Positions 5,851-13,848 of a stretch of 19,562 nt of DNA are shown one piece after another (position 1 is the stretch's first letter; the number at the start of each line of letters is the position of its first letter). A program made the position numbers and the translations under genes. The notes under the pieces were generated by a model. The model was not told the origin of the DNA. It saw only the letters and a list, made by a program, of their open reading frames with translations, and made no database searches. The DNA comes from DASVXQ01 sp036392615. Its GTDB lineage: Bacteria; Actinomycetota; CALGFH01. Location: assembly GCA_036392615.1 (NCBI GenBank), contig DASVXQ010000204.1, forward strand, positions 1 to 19,562, in the 5' to 3' direction.

Positions 5851-8334
5851 TCAGCCGACGGGCTCTGGCGTCTTCTGCCCCGCCCGATCCGGCTGCCCGG
5901 CACCTGACCTCCAGGCCGGCAGCCGTAGCCGCTTGAGGGCCAGGGCGTTGACCGCGACGATGAAGCTGGAACCTGACATCGACAAGGCCGCGATTTCGGG
6001 TCGCAGGACCAGACCGAAGGCGGGCTCGAACACGCCAGCGGCGATCGGCAAGGCGATGGTGTTGTAGCCGATGGCCCAGCCGAGGTTTTGGCGCATCTTG
6101 CGCAGCGTGCCCCGGCCGATCTGCAGCGCGATCGGCACGTCCAGGGGGTCGGAGCGCATCAGCACGACGTCGGCGGTCTCGATCGCCACGTCGGTGCCGG
6201 CGCCGATCGCGATCCCAAGGTCGGCGCTGGCCAGTGCGGGGGCGTCGTTGACGCCGTCGCCGACCATGGCGACCTTGCGGCCGGTGGCTTGCAGCTCGGC
6301 GACCTTGGCGGCCTTGTCGCCTGGCAGCACCTCGGCGATCACGGTGTCGATGCCAAGCTCGCCAGCGATCCGCTCGGCGGTGGCGCGGTTGTCGCCGGTC
6401 AGCATGACGACTTCCACGCCCTGCTCGTGCAGCGCGTCCACCGCCGCCTTGGCGGTTGGCCGGGGCGCGTCAGCAATGGCCACCAGCCCGGCCGCCTGAC
6501 CGTCGACAGCCGCCACGACCACTGTCCGCCCGCCGGCGGCCAGCTCCTCACGCCGACCACCCAGACTATTCAGCTCGATGCCGTCGCGCTGCATCAGCCG
6601 CAGGTTGCCGACCGCGACCCGCCGGCCCTCCACGGTCGCGACCGCCCCGTGGCCGGGCAGGTTCTCGAATCCGGCGGCGGGGACCTCGGCCACGCCGTCC
6701 GCCTCGGCGCGGCGCACGATCGCCTCGGCCAGCGGATGCTCCGAGGGCCGCTCGACGGCTGCGACCAGGCGCAGCAGCTCGGCCTGGTCGACCCCGTCGG
6801 CACAGACCAGGTCGGTGACCTCTGGCTCGCCCTTGGTGAGGGTGCCGGTCTTGTCCATGACCACCGTCTGGATGCGCGCCGAGGTCTCCAGCGCGACGGC
6901 GTTCTTGAACAGCACCCCCCGCCCGGCGCCGAGGCCCGTGCCGACCATGATCGCCGTGGGCGTGGCCAGTCCCAGCGCGTCGGGGCAGGTGATCACCACC
7001 ACGGTGATGGCGAACAGGACCGCGTCGCTGAGCGGCCGGTCGGTGCCAAGCGCCCAGACCGCGAAGGTGAGCCCGCCGCCGAGCAGCGCGACCAGCACCA
7101 GCCAGAAGGCGGCCCGGTCGGCCAGCCGCTGGCCGGGCGCCTTGGAGTTCTGCGCCTCCTGCACCAGCTTGACGATCTGGGCCAGCGCGGTGTCGGCGCC
7201 GACCTTGGTAGCCCGCACCCGCAGCGTGCCGTTCTTGTTGATGGTCGCGCCGATGACCTGGTCGCCTGGCTGCTTGTGGACCGGCAGGCTCTCGCCGGTG
7301 ACCGTCGACTCGTCGACCTCGCTGTCGCCATCCTCGACGATGCCGTCCACGGCGATCTTGGCGCCCGGGCGGACCAGCAGCAGGTCGCCGACGACCACCT
7401 CGGCGGTGGGGACCTCGACCGGCTCGCCGTCCCGCAGCACCAGCGCCCGCGGGGGGGCCAGATCCAGCAGGGCGCGGATGGCGTCGTTGGCGCCGCCGCG
7501 GGCGCGCATCTCGAACCAGTGGCCGAGCAGCACGAACGCCGCCAGCACGGTGGCGGCCTCGTAGAAGACGTCCCCGCCGCCGGTGAGCGTCACGTACAGC
7601 GAATACAGCCAGCCAGCCCCGACCGCCACGGCGACCAGCACCATCATGTCCAGCGTGCGGGCCCGCAGCGCGCGCACGGCGCCGTCGAAGAAGATCCAGC
7701 ACGAGTAGAAGATCACCGGCAGGCTCAACAGCAGCATCCAGACGTCGTCGCGCAGCCCGAACGGCGCCGCCACACTGAAGCCCAGCACGTCACGGCCGAT
7801 CGGCGACCACAGCAGGATCGGGACCGAGAAGACCGCGGCGACCAGGAACCGGTTGCGCATGTCGGCGACCATCGCCGCCATCGACATGCCGGCGTGACCG
7901 CCGTGGCCCATCACCTCCTCCGGCGAGCGCACCGCCTCCCCTGGCGAGGGGGCGTGGCCGGGATGCTCGGGGGGCTCGGCGTGCTCAGTGGGGGAGGGAG
8001 GCGCCGACGCGGTGGCTGCGGCAGCGTGGTGGCCGGCGTGGCCGTCCGACGGCGGGTCGGGCTCCAGCATCGGGTCGCACACGTGCGTGGGCACCGACCG
8101 GCCCGCACAGTGGTAACCGCACTCGGTCACCCAGCGACGCAACTCGACCAGCGACGTCAGTTGCGGATCGTAGGTGACGGTCGCGGTCTGGGAGACCGGG
8201 TTCGCCTCGACAGCCAGCACGCCCGGCCGGCGGCCCAGCACCGTCTCCACCACCGCCTTCTCACTGGCCCAGTTGAGACCCCCGACCTCGAGGACGGCCG
8301 TACTTTGCTCCTTGGGCGTGGGCCCCATGGTCAT
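5851..8334 (-). CDS. P1B-type heavy-metal ATPase, CopB-like, with CPD in place of CPC
   Basis: This 827-residue ion-pumping ATPase has a phosphorylation site DKTGT at Asp494, the phosphatase motif VTGES, the hinge GDGVNDAP and the nucleotide-binding motif SEHPLAEA. The transmembrane metal motif is C450-P451-D452 (ITCPDALGLATP), where copper exporters have CPC or CPH. The N-terminal domain looks like a heavy-metal-associated fold but reads GGLNWASEK where GMTCxxC is expected, so its usual metal site is lost. It is followed by Cys72, Cys76 and Cys86 and a His-rich linker (about 98-150) ending GHGGHAGMSMAAM. The last helices carry YNTIALP and MSGSSFIVAVNA, nearest to CopB-type pumps. GGGGG lies 6 bases before ATG 8334, which I prefer to an upstream start at 8403. 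It lies 87 bases downstream of copA on the same strand. Substrate and direction are uncertain. Confidence 0.92.
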   Translation of the reverse strand: MTMGPTPKEQSTAVLEVGGLNWASEKAVVETVLGRRPGVLAVEANPVSQTATVTYDPQLTSLVELRRWVTECGYHCAGRSVPTHVCDPMLEPDPPSDGHAGHHAAAATASAPPSPTEHAEPPEHPGHAPSPGEAVRSPEEVMGHGGHAGMSMAAMVADMRNRFLVAAVFSVPILLWSPIGRDVLGFSVAAPFGLRDDVWMLLLSLPVIFYSCWIFFDGAVRALRARTLDMMVLVAVAVGAGWLYSLYVTLTGGGDVFYEAATVLAAFVLLGHWFEMRARGGANDAIRALLDLAPPRALVLRDGEPVEVPTAEVVVGDLLLVRPGAKIAVDGIVEDGDSEVDESTVTGESLPVHKQPGDQVIGATINKNGTLRVRATKVGADTALAQIVKLVQEAQNSKAPGQRLADRAAFWLVLVALLGGGLTFAVWALGTDRPLSDAVLFAITVVVITCPDALGLATPTAIMVGTGLGAGRGVLFKNAVALETSARIQTVVMDKTGTLTKGEPEVTDLVCADGVDQAELLRLVAAVERPSEHPLAEAIVRRAEADGVAEVPAAGFENLPGHGAVATVEGRRVAVGNLRLMQRDGIELNSLGGRREELAAGGRTVVVAAVDGQAAGLVAIADAPRPTAKAAVDALHEQGVEVVMLTGDNRATAERIAGELGIDTVIAEVLPGDKAAKVAELQATGRKVAMVGDGVNDAPALASADLGIAIGAGTDVAIETADVVLMRSDPLDVPIALQIGRGTLRKMRQNLGWAIGYNTIALPIAAGVFEPAFGLVLRPEIAALSMSGSSFIVAVNALALKRLRLPAWRSGAGQPDRAGQKTPEPVG

Positions 8335-8421
8335 CGTGTTCCCCCGATCGAATCTTTCTATCGACGGTCCTAACCGGCCCTGATCCCGACGGTGCTCCGA
8401 CACGCTGTCGTAGCCAGGCGG

Positions 8422-10686
8422 CTACCGTACACCGCGTCGAGACTGCCCTGGCCTGGCTCCGTGGTGGGCGAAGCGGCGCAGGCGCAGGGAGTTGGTGACC
8501 ACGCTGACGCTGGAGAAGGCCATGGCGGCGCCGGCGATGATCGGGTTGAGCAGCCCGGCGGCGGCCAGCGGGATCGCGGCGGTGTTGTAGCCGAACGCCC
8601 AGCCGAGGTTTTGCACGATCGTGCGGTAGGTGCGCCGCGACAGCTCGATCGCCGTGGCCACGCCCTCCAGGTCGCCGCGGAGCAGGGTGAGGTCGCTGGA
8701 CTCGATGGCGACGTCGGTGCCGGTGCCGATCGCGATTCCGAGGTCGGCCTGGACCAGCGCCGGGGCGTCGTTGACGCCGTCGCCCACCATGGCGACGGTC
8801 CTGCCCTCGCGTTGCAGACGGGCGATCTCGCCGACCTTGTCGGCGGGCATGACCTCCGCCAGTACCCGGTCGATGCCGACGTTTCTCGCGATGGCGTCGG
8901 CGGTGGTGTGGTTGTCGCCGGTGAGCATGGCGACCTCCAGGCCCATGGCGTGCAGGCGCTCGACCTGCTCGCGGGCGCCGGGCTTGAGCGTGTCGGCAAC
9001 GGCCAGCACCCCGCGGACCTCGCCGTCCCAGCCGGCCCACACCACCGTCTTGCCCTGCTGCAAGAGCCGCTCGGCGGCAGCCTCCAGCGTGTCGGGCACC
9101 AGCAGGCCGGCCTCGGCGGCCAGCTTGCGCCGCCCGACCCACACGGTCACGGGCGGGCGGTCCACAGTAGCCTCGACCTCGGCGCGCACGCCCTGGCCGG
9201 CCAGCGCCCGGAACCCCCGCACCGGGGGCAGCTCGCCGCGTTGGCGGGCAGCCGTGGTGATCGCGCCACCGATGGGGTGCTCGCTGACGGCCTCCGCGGC
9301 GCCGGCCAGCCGCAGCAGTTCGTCTTCGGTGGTGTCCTGGCCGGGGACGGCGTCGGTCAGCGCCATCCGGCTGTGAGTGAGCGTGCCGGTCTTGTCGAAC
9401 ACCACCGTGGTGATCCGGCGGGTCCGCTCCAGGGCCTCGACGCTGCGGATCAGGATGCCGAGCTCTGCGCCGCGGCCGGTGCCGACCATGATCGCGGTCG
9501 GGGTGGCCAGCCCGAGCGCGCAGGGGCAGGCGATGATCAGCACGGCGACCGCCGCGGTCAGCGCCTTGACCGGGTCGCCGCCAAGCAGCCACCAGCCGGC
9601 GAAGGTCGCCGCCGCCAAGGCGATCACCGCCGGGACGAACACCGCCGAGATCCGGTCGGCGAGGCGCTGCGCCTGGCCCTTGCCGGCCTGGGCCTGCTCG
9701 ACGAGGCGGACGATCTGCGCCAGGGCGGTGTCGGCGCCGACCGCGGTCGCCCGAACTGTCAGCACCCCGCCGGCGTTCACGGTCGCGCCTGCTACCCGGT
9801 CGCCGGGCGTCTTCTCCACCGGGAGGCTCTCGCCGGTCAGCATGGACTCGTCGACCGCGCCAGCCCCCTCGACCACCTCGCCATCGACCGGGAGCTTCTC
9901 CCCAGGTCGCACCCGCACCAGGTCGCCGACCGCGACCTGCTCGACCGGGATCATGACCTCGCCCTCGTCACGCACCAGGCGGGCCTGCTTGGCGCCCAGC
10001 TCCAGCAGCGCGCGGATCGCCTGCCCGGCGCGCCCGCGGGCGCGCGCCTCGAAGTACCGGCCCAGGCTCAGGAAGGCGATCAGCAGGATGGCGGTCTCGA
10101 AGTACACCCGCATCCCACCGGTGGCCAGCTCCCAGAGGCTGAAACCGTAGGCGGCCAGAGTCCCGACCGCGATCAGGGTGTCCATGTTGGCCGTCAGCCG
10201 GCGCGCCCGGCGGGCCGCCTCGCGCAGGAACGGCCAGCCGATCACGAACTCGACCAGCGTGGCCACTACCAGCGCGGCCGCCCGCCAGCCGGTCGCCGCC
10301 ATCAGCGACGGCCGGGCCATCGTCACCAGCGCGAACAGCGCGGCGGGGACGACCGCCACCACCCGGCGTCCCCAGGCCCGGCTGGTGGCGGCTTCGGTGT
10401 CGTCGGCGGCCTGGTGGCGCGGGTCGGGCGGTGGGGTGAGGGTGTAGCCGATCTTGGCCACGCGTGCCCGCAGCTCCGCGGTCTCGACAGGCCGCTCCAG
10501 GCGGACACGGGCGCGGCTGGTGGCCAGGTTGACCTCGGCGTCGGCCACGCCGTCGGTCCTGGCGAGCACCCGCTGGACCCGCGCGGCGCATGAGCCGCAG
10601 GTCATCCCGCCGACCAGGAACTCGACCGTGTCCGTCGCCGCCGCAGCGTCGACGTCGGCTCGACTGGTCTGCCGTTGTGCTGGCAT
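8422..10686 (-). CDS. copA: Copper-exporting P1B-1 ATPase CopA
   Basis: This 754-residue Cu(I) efflux pump of the cytoplasmic membrane has one N-terminal heavy-metal-associated domain with GGMTCGSC (Cys30 and Cys33), which takes Cu(I) from a chaperone. The transmembrane site is C387-P-C389 in ACPCALGLATP, the phosphorylated residue is Asp431 in DKTGT, and TGES, SEHPIGGA and GDGVNDAP are all present. The last helices have YNTAAIPLAA and MAFSSVSVVTNSLRLRR, the YN and MxxSS ligands of copper pumps. Length is normal. GAAGGAG before ATG 10686 supports the start. It follows copZ and csoR on the same strand, the standard actinobacterial copper operon, so it is probably derepressed when CsoR binds Cu(I). 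Confidence 0.95.
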   Translation of the reverse strand: MPAQRQTSRADVDAAAATDTVEFLVGGMTCGSCAARVQRVLARTDGVADAEVNLATSRARVRLERPVETAELRARVAKIGYTLTPPPDPRHQAADDTEAATSRAWGRRVVAVVPAALFALVTMARPSLMAATGWRAAALVVATLVEFVIGWPFLREAARRARRLTANMDTLIAVGTLAAYGFSLWELATGGMRVYFETAILLIAFLSLGRYFEARARGRAGQAIRALLELGAKQARLVRDEGEVMIPVEQVAVGDLVRVRPGEKLPVDGEVVEGAGAVDESMLTGESLPVEKTPGDRVAGATVNAGGVLTVRATAVGADTALAQIVRLVEQAQAGKGQAQRLADRISAVFVPAVIALAAATFAGWWLLGGDPVKALTAAVAVLIIACPCALGLATPTAIMVGTGRGAELGILIRSVEALERTRRITTVVFDKTGTLTHSRMALTDAVPGQDTTEDELLRLAGAAEAVSEHPIGGAITTAARQRGELPPVRGFRALAGQGVRAEVEATVDRPPVTVWVGRRKLAAEAGLLVPDTLEAAAERLLQQGKTVVWAGWDGEVRGVLAVADTLKPGAREQVERLHAMGLEVAMLTGDNHTTADAIARNVGIDRVLAEVMPADKVGEIARLQREGRTVAMVGDGVNDAPALVQADLGIAIGTGTDVAIESSDLTLLRGDLEGVATAIELSRRTYRTIVQNLGWAFGYNTAAIPLAAAGLLNPIIAGAAMAFSSVSVVTNSLRLRRFAHHGARPGQSRRGVR

Positions 10687-10714
10687 CGCGTGCGCTCCTT
10701 CGAGGCCGTCGGCG

Positions 10715-10924
10715 TCAGGCCGGTACCTCGTAACCCTGATCCTCGATCGCGGCCACCAGCTGCGCGCGATCGACCCGGCTCTGGTCGACCTCCACGGTCA
10801 CAGTGCGTGCGTCGATGTCGACCCGCGCCGAGCTGACGCCCGGCAGCGGCGCGAGCGCGCCCTCGATCGAGTGCTTGCAGTGATCGCAATGAATCCCAGG
10901 AGCCGAGATGGTCATGGTCGACAA
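10715..10924 (-). CDS. copZ: Copper chaperone CopZ (heavy-metal-associated domain)
   Basis: This 69-residue single-domain protein with the ferredoxin-like HMA fold has the Cu(I)-binding motif GIHCDHC (Cys13 and Cys16). It carries copper in the cytoplasm to CopA and probably to CsoR. The rest (IEGALAPLPGVSSARVDI, then VTVEVD and a C-terminal GYEVPA) matches the family. The likely start is TTG at 10924, because GGAGG lies 7 bases before it. The in-frame ATG at 10915 would be 16 bases away. It sits 18 bases after csoR and 28 bases before copA. Confidence 0.92.
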   Translation of the reverse strand: MSTMTISAPGIHCDHCKHSIEGALAPLPGVSSARVDIDARTVTVEVDQSRVDRAQLVAAIEDQGYEVPA

Positions 10925-10942
10925 GGTGCTACCTCCAGATGG

Positions 10943-11221
10943 TCAACTCTTGAGCAGGCGGTCGATGGCGTCGGTGGCCTCGGTGACGATCTCCTCGCTG
11001 CGGGCGTCGTCGCTGGCGGCGTCGCGGACGCAATGGCGCAGGTGGTCATCCAACAGCGCGACCGCCACCTTGCGCAGCGCCGCGTTGACCGCCGAGATCT
11101 GCGTCAGCACGTCGATGCAGTAGGCGTCGTCGTCGACCATCCGCTGCAGGCCCCGGACCTGGCCCTCCACCCGCCGCAGCCGCGCCTGCAACTCGTCCTT
11201 GCTCTGCGTGTACCCGACCAT
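10943..11221 (-). CDS. csoR: Copper-sensing repressor CsoR
   Basis: This 92-residue all-helical repressor of the CsoR/RcnR family (DUF156) carries the Cu(I) ligands Cys35 (AYCIDVLTQ), His60 and Cys64 (DHLRHCV), which match the C-H-C set of Mycobacterium tuberculosis CsoR. The N-terminal helix with LQARLRRVEGQVRGLQRMV carries the conserved basic residues that touch DNA. Apo-protein binds G-tract dyads and leaves when copper binds. A matching dyad lies 34 bases upstream of its own start. It is the first gene of csoR-copZ-copA. The ribosome binding site is a modest GGGGGA close to the ATG. Confidence 0.95.
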   Translation of the reverse strand: MVGYTQSKDELQARLRRVEGQVRGLQRMVDDDAYCIDVLTQISAVNAALRKVAVALLDDHLRHCVRDAASDDARSEEIVTEATDAIDRLLKS

Positions 11222-11254
11222 TCATCCCCCATGTGTTGGACCCAAACGCTACGG

Positions 11255-11271
11255 TACCCCCCTAGGGTATA
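11255..11271. promoter_or_regulatory. CsoR-type copper operator upstream of csoR
   Basis: TACCCCCCTAGGGTATA is a TACCC...GGGTA dyad with a TA at its centre, the form described for actinobacterial CsoR boxes. It lies 34 bases before the csoR start and in the divergent space shared with the NlpC/P60 gene. Autoregulation by CsoR is the simplest reading. An effect on the divergent gene is possible, but that gene starts almost 190 bases away. Confidence 0.78.
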
Positions 11272-11456
11272 GGCGGCAAGTCCGCCGCCCCGTCTGCTAG
11301 TTGGACTTCAACAACTACACCGGGTAGGATTCGGCGCGCTCCATGGCGCACCGTTTCCGACGCCGGAGAGCGCCACGGCCCCCCCACCGAGGGCGCTCCC
11401 CGGCGAGATCTGACCGCCCGGCGCCCGTTTGGCGTGCCCGAAAGGAGAAGATCCGG

Positions 11457-12470
11457 TTGTCGCGCACTCGATGGTCCCCCCACCACCGAGGAACCCTCCG
11501 CACGCTCGTCGCGCCCGGGTTGGCGCTGTCCCTGGTCCTGCTAGCTGGGCCCGTCGCCGACGCCGCCCCGACTCCAAGCAGCCTGCACCAGCGGCTCACC
11601 CGGCTCAACACCCAAGCGGACCAGGCGGTGGAGCAGTACTTGCAGGCAAAGCTCGTGCTCCAGCAGACGCAGCGCTCCGCAGCGGGTCTCCAGCGCCGCG
11701 CCGCCGGCGCCCGGCGGGAGCTCGACCGGCTCAGTGCCATCATCTCTGCGCAGGCTGCCGACACCTATGTGAATGGTGCTGGCGCCGGGCTCGCCTCGGT
11801 CCTGGGCGCCGGCGACCCCAACGTGGCCTTCGACCGGATGCAGACCCTGAGCGTGCTCGCCCAGCAGAACAGCGACCGGCTCGCCAACCTGCGCGCGGCC
11901 GAGCAGGCCTATCAGCAGGGGCTGGCCGCTCTCACCAAGGTGCAGCGCCAGCAGGCGGCCGAGCTGGACCGACTGGCCACCCGCAAGGCCGAGGTCCAGC
12001 GGCTCGTCGACCAGACCGAGAGGCTGCTCGCGCAGGCGCGGGCGAGCGCGGCGTCTCAGCGGGCCGTGGTCGCCAATGTGGATCCGGGTCTGCCTGCGGG
12101 GTCGGCGCCGGCGCCATCGGGCAGCGTGGCCGCGGTGGTGCGCTACGCCGAGGCGCAGGTCGGCAAGCCGTACGTGTGGGGCGCGGACGGACCCGGCTCG
12201 TTCGACTGCTCCGGCTTGACGATGATGGCCTGGCGGCAGGCAGGCATCAGCCTGCCCCACTCGGCCGCAGCCCAGTACAACGTCGGCCGGCACGTCACCC
12301 GCGCAGAGCTGCGACCGGGCGACCTGATCTTCCGGTACAGCCCCATCTCGCACGTCGCCATGTACGTCGGCAACGGCATGCAGGTGGCCGCCACTCACAC
12401 CGGCAGCACCGTCAAGCTCCAGTCCGCGTTCCAGGGCGAGATCGTCGGCTACAGCCGCCCGACCGGCTAG
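11457..12470 (+). CDS. Secreted NlpC/P60 peptidoglycan endopeptidase (RipA-like)
   Basis: This 337-residue exported cell-wall hydrolase has a basic start, a hydrophobic signal segment (LVAPGLALSLVLLAGPVADAA) and a probable cut after ADA or AAP. Residues of roughly 45-220 form a long coiled coil rich in Gln, Ala and Arg. The C-terminal NlpC/P60 domain contains the catalytic Cys in GSFDCSGLTMMAW, the His in SHVAMYVGNG and a later polar third residue. Such enzymes cut the D-Glu to meso-diaminopimelate link of stem peptides during cell separation, and the coiled coil usually inhibits or positions the domain. The likely start is TTG 11457, because AAAGGAG lies 9 bases before it. An earlier ATG at 11343 would add an Arg/Pro-rich stretch and no ribosome binding site. 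Confidence 0.93.
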   Translation: MSRTRWSPHHRGTLRTLVAPGLALSLVLLAGPVADAAPTPSSLHQRLTRLNTQADQAVEQYLQAKLVLQQTQRSAAGLQRRAAGARRELDRLSAIISAQAADTYVNGAGAGLASVLGAGDPNVAFDRMQTLSVLAQQNSDRLANLRAAEQAYQQGLAALTKVQRQQAAELDRLATRKAEVQRLVDQTERLLAQARASAASQRAVVANVDPGLPAGSAPAPSGSVAAVVRYAEAQVGKPYVWGADGPGSFDCSGLTMMAWRQAGISLPHSAAAQYNVGRHVTRAELRPGDLIFRYSPISHVAMYVGNGMQVAATHTGSTVKLQSAFQGEIVGYSRPTG

Positions 12471-12494
12471 TCCAGTCGGGTGCTGTCTGGCGGT

Positions 12495-12941
12495 TCAGCT
12501 CACGCAGAACTCGTTGCCCTCCGGGTCCTGCATCACCACGAAGTAGCGGTCCGCCACCTCCTCGTCGGAGGTGCGCAGCCGCGTCGCGCCGGCGCCGACC
12601 AGCCGATCGACCTCGGCCTCGACCCGCTGCTTGCGAACGGCCAGCGGCACCTCGAGCCCACCGCCGACCCGCAGGTCGAAGTGGATGCGGTTCTTGACGA
12701 CCTTCGGCTCGGGCACCTCTTGGAGGAAGATCTGCGGCGCGACGCCCTCCGGGTCCACCAGGTACGCGGTGCACCCCCCGCGCAGCTCTTCCTCTGGCAC
12801 CCCGATGCTGCGGAAGTACGAGCACCAATCATCGAACCCCTCCGGCGGGTCCTTGGGCTTGTAGCCCAGCGCGGTGGTCCAGAACTCCATCATCCGGTCC
12901 GCGTCGGCGCAGTCGATGGTCAACGTGAAGCTGATCGCCAC
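12495..12941 (-). CDS. Glyoxalase-like (VOC superfamily) protein
   Basis: The protein has 148 residues. It contains FTLTIDCADADRMMEFWTTALGY and the C-terminal VVMQDPEGNEFCV, both typical of the Glyoxalase-like domain set of the vicinal oxygen chelate superfamily. Two beta-alpha-beta-beta-beta units are visible, with HFDLRV in the second. The family covers glyoxalases, dioxygenases and antibiotic-binding proteins, and nothing here fixes the substrate. GTG 12941 is preferred over GTG 12947, because GGAGG lies 7 bases before the first and only one base before the second. It ends 24 bases from the convergent NlpC/P60 gene. A TetR remnant lies just upstream on the same strand and may once have been its regulator. 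Confidence 0.85.
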   Translation of the reverse strand: MAISFTLTIDCADADRMMEFWTTALGYKPKDPPEGFDDWCSYFRSIGVPEEELRGGCTAYLVDPEGVAPQIFLQEVPEPKVVKNRIHFDLRVGGGLEVPLAVRKQRVEAEVDRLVGAGATRLRTSDEEVADRYFVVMQDPEGNEFCVS

Positions 12942-12976
12942 AGTCACGCCTCCTCTCTGGCCGGTCTCCTTCCGGG

Positions 12977-13156
12977 TCAGCGCGAAGGTCGCAGCCCGGC
13001 AAGGGTAACGGCGACGAGCCGGCGCACCGCGGTCTTGGAGGGCAGGCTGGCGGCCGCGCTGAGGGCTGCTAAGCAGTAGCTGGCAAGCTCGTCGGCGGCG
13101 ATGTCATCGCGGACGTCACCGGCCTTGGCGGCCTCGATGAGCAGGTCTTGGATCAT
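12977..13156 (-). pseudogene. TetR-family regulator, C-terminal fragment
   Basis: Only the last 59 or so codons survive. They read IQDLLIEAAKAGDVRDDIAA, then DELASYCLAALSAAASLPS and AVRRLVAVTLAGLRPSR before the stop. The first helix is the AxxxGxVRxDI element common in TetR ligand-binding domains, and VTLAGLRP is a usual TetR ending. The helix-turn-helix half is absent. The frame runs on to 13411 but only through unrelated sequence, including a DUF1059 remnant on the opposite strand and an IS256 remnant. The break is at about 13156. Confidence 0.72.
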
Positions 13157-13305
13157 GCCGCGGAGCTGCCGAGGACGATGATGAACTCGTCGCCCAGGTC
13201 CAGGCCCACGCCCGCGACCACGGCGGCGCCCACGGCCAACACGTCCCCACGCGTGAGCGCATCCTCGCCCACCTGCACCGTCAAGACCCCCAACAAGAAG
13301 ACTGA
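13156..13305 (+). pseudogene. DUF1059 small metal-binding-like protein, C-terminal fragment
   Basis: On the plus strand this stretch reads CRGAAEDDDELVAQVQAHAR, then DHGGAHGQHVPTRERILAHL and HRQDPQQED before TGA at 13303-13305. The pattern C-x-RG-x-xDDELVxxVxxHARxxH matches the second half of DUF1059 proteins. The N-terminal part with the first Cys residues is missing, and the left boundary coincides with the TetR break. It is a remnant. The family's role is not known with certainty. Confidence 0.65.
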
Positions 13306-13440
13306 CCTCGTGGGCCATCCAGGCCCCACTGGCGAGCGGCACGTCGGCGTGCTGGCCTTGGAGGAGCTTGTCGGCAAGTTGGGCAGCGGTCATCCTGGCC
13401 CTCTCGGCCATCGTGGCGCCTCCTTCGTCGATCCTTAGAG
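13306..13440 (-). mobile_element. IS256-family transposase, N-terminal remnant with its own ribosome binding site
   Basis: From ATG 13411 the minus strand reads MAERARMTAAQLADKLLQGQ, then HADVPLASGAWMAHEVS. IS256-family (Mutator-type) transposases commonly begin with xxADKLLxxxHADVLRESVAWMxxELM. AAGGAGG lies 7 bases before the ATG, so this is a true gene start. Similarity is lost near 13306, where the DUF1059 fragment begins. Roughly 36 of about 400 codons remain, and the VLRES region is already altered. The outer end of the element probably lies near 13440-13455, next to the YnfA fragment. Confidence 0.65.
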
Positions 13441-13471
13441 AGACCGACGATCATGAGATCCGCGCCACCTT

Positions 13472-13648
13472 CAACCCGATCCCCACTTCGGGCGCATCCT
13501 GGCCGCCTACGGCGGGGTGTTCGTGGCCGGCCCCCTAGCCTGGGGCATGCTGATTGTCGGCTTTCAGCCCGACCGCTATGACCTGGTGGGGGCCGCCCTG
13601 TGCCTGGTCGGGGTGGCCGTGATCATGGACGTGCCTCGCACCAGCTAG
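13472..13648 (+). pseudogene. YnfA/UPF0060 membrane protein, C-terminal fragment
   Basis: The frame reads QPDPHFGRILAAYGGVFVAG, then PLAWGMLIVGFQPDRYDLVG and AALCLVGVAVIMDVPRTS before TAG at 13646-13648. This is the well-conserved last half of UPF0060 (YnfA), a small four-helix inner-membrane protein of the drug/metabolite transporter clan. The upstream half is missing. An in-frame TGA lies at 13454, and the bases just before CAA 13472 fit the family only in a shifted frame. The loss coincides with the IS256 remnant, which probably interrupted the gene. Confidence 0.82.
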
Positions 13649-13683
13649 TACCGCGTCAAGCAACCTTTGCCCTATTCAGGCTG
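13645..13683 (+). repeat. CTAG repeat, copy 1
   Basis: This is the first of three related ~39-base sequences that begin CTAGTRCCG. Copy 1 matches copy 3 (14757-14795) at about 33 of 39 positions in the same direction, and copy 2 (14687-14722) in inverted direction over most of its length. It overlaps the stop codon of the YnfA fragment. The CTAG start and the inverted pairing with copy 2 suggest insertion-sequence termini. Confidence 0.6.
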
Positions 13684-13848
13684 CGGCACGCTGGTCGGAC
13701 AGGGTTCTGGTACAGGCGCAGCAGGCCGCGAAGGCATCCCGAGCGGTCCTGTGGGATGCCCGCTGGGCGTCACCGTTAGGGCTTGACCAGGTTACGGTTG
13801 GCGTCAGCCGTGCGGTAGCCAGCGCGGATCGGAGAAGGGGAGGGCGCC

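Noticed and set aside
6088..8373. A 761-codon plus-strand frame opposite the CPD-type ATPase
   Set aside because: It is a mirror frame of a clear P-type ATPase, with His/Arg/Gly-rich low-complexity translation and no ribosome binding site.
8392..10593. A 733-codon plus-strand frame opposite copA
   Set aside because: Same reason. All ATPase motifs are on the minus strand in order and in frame.
11275..11456. A possible c-di-AMP (ydaO-type) riboswitch before the NlpC/P60 gene
   Set aside because: Such riboswitches often precede cell-wall hydrolases in actinobacteria, but I could not match the conserved core blocks in this 180-base leader. A covariance-model search would decide.
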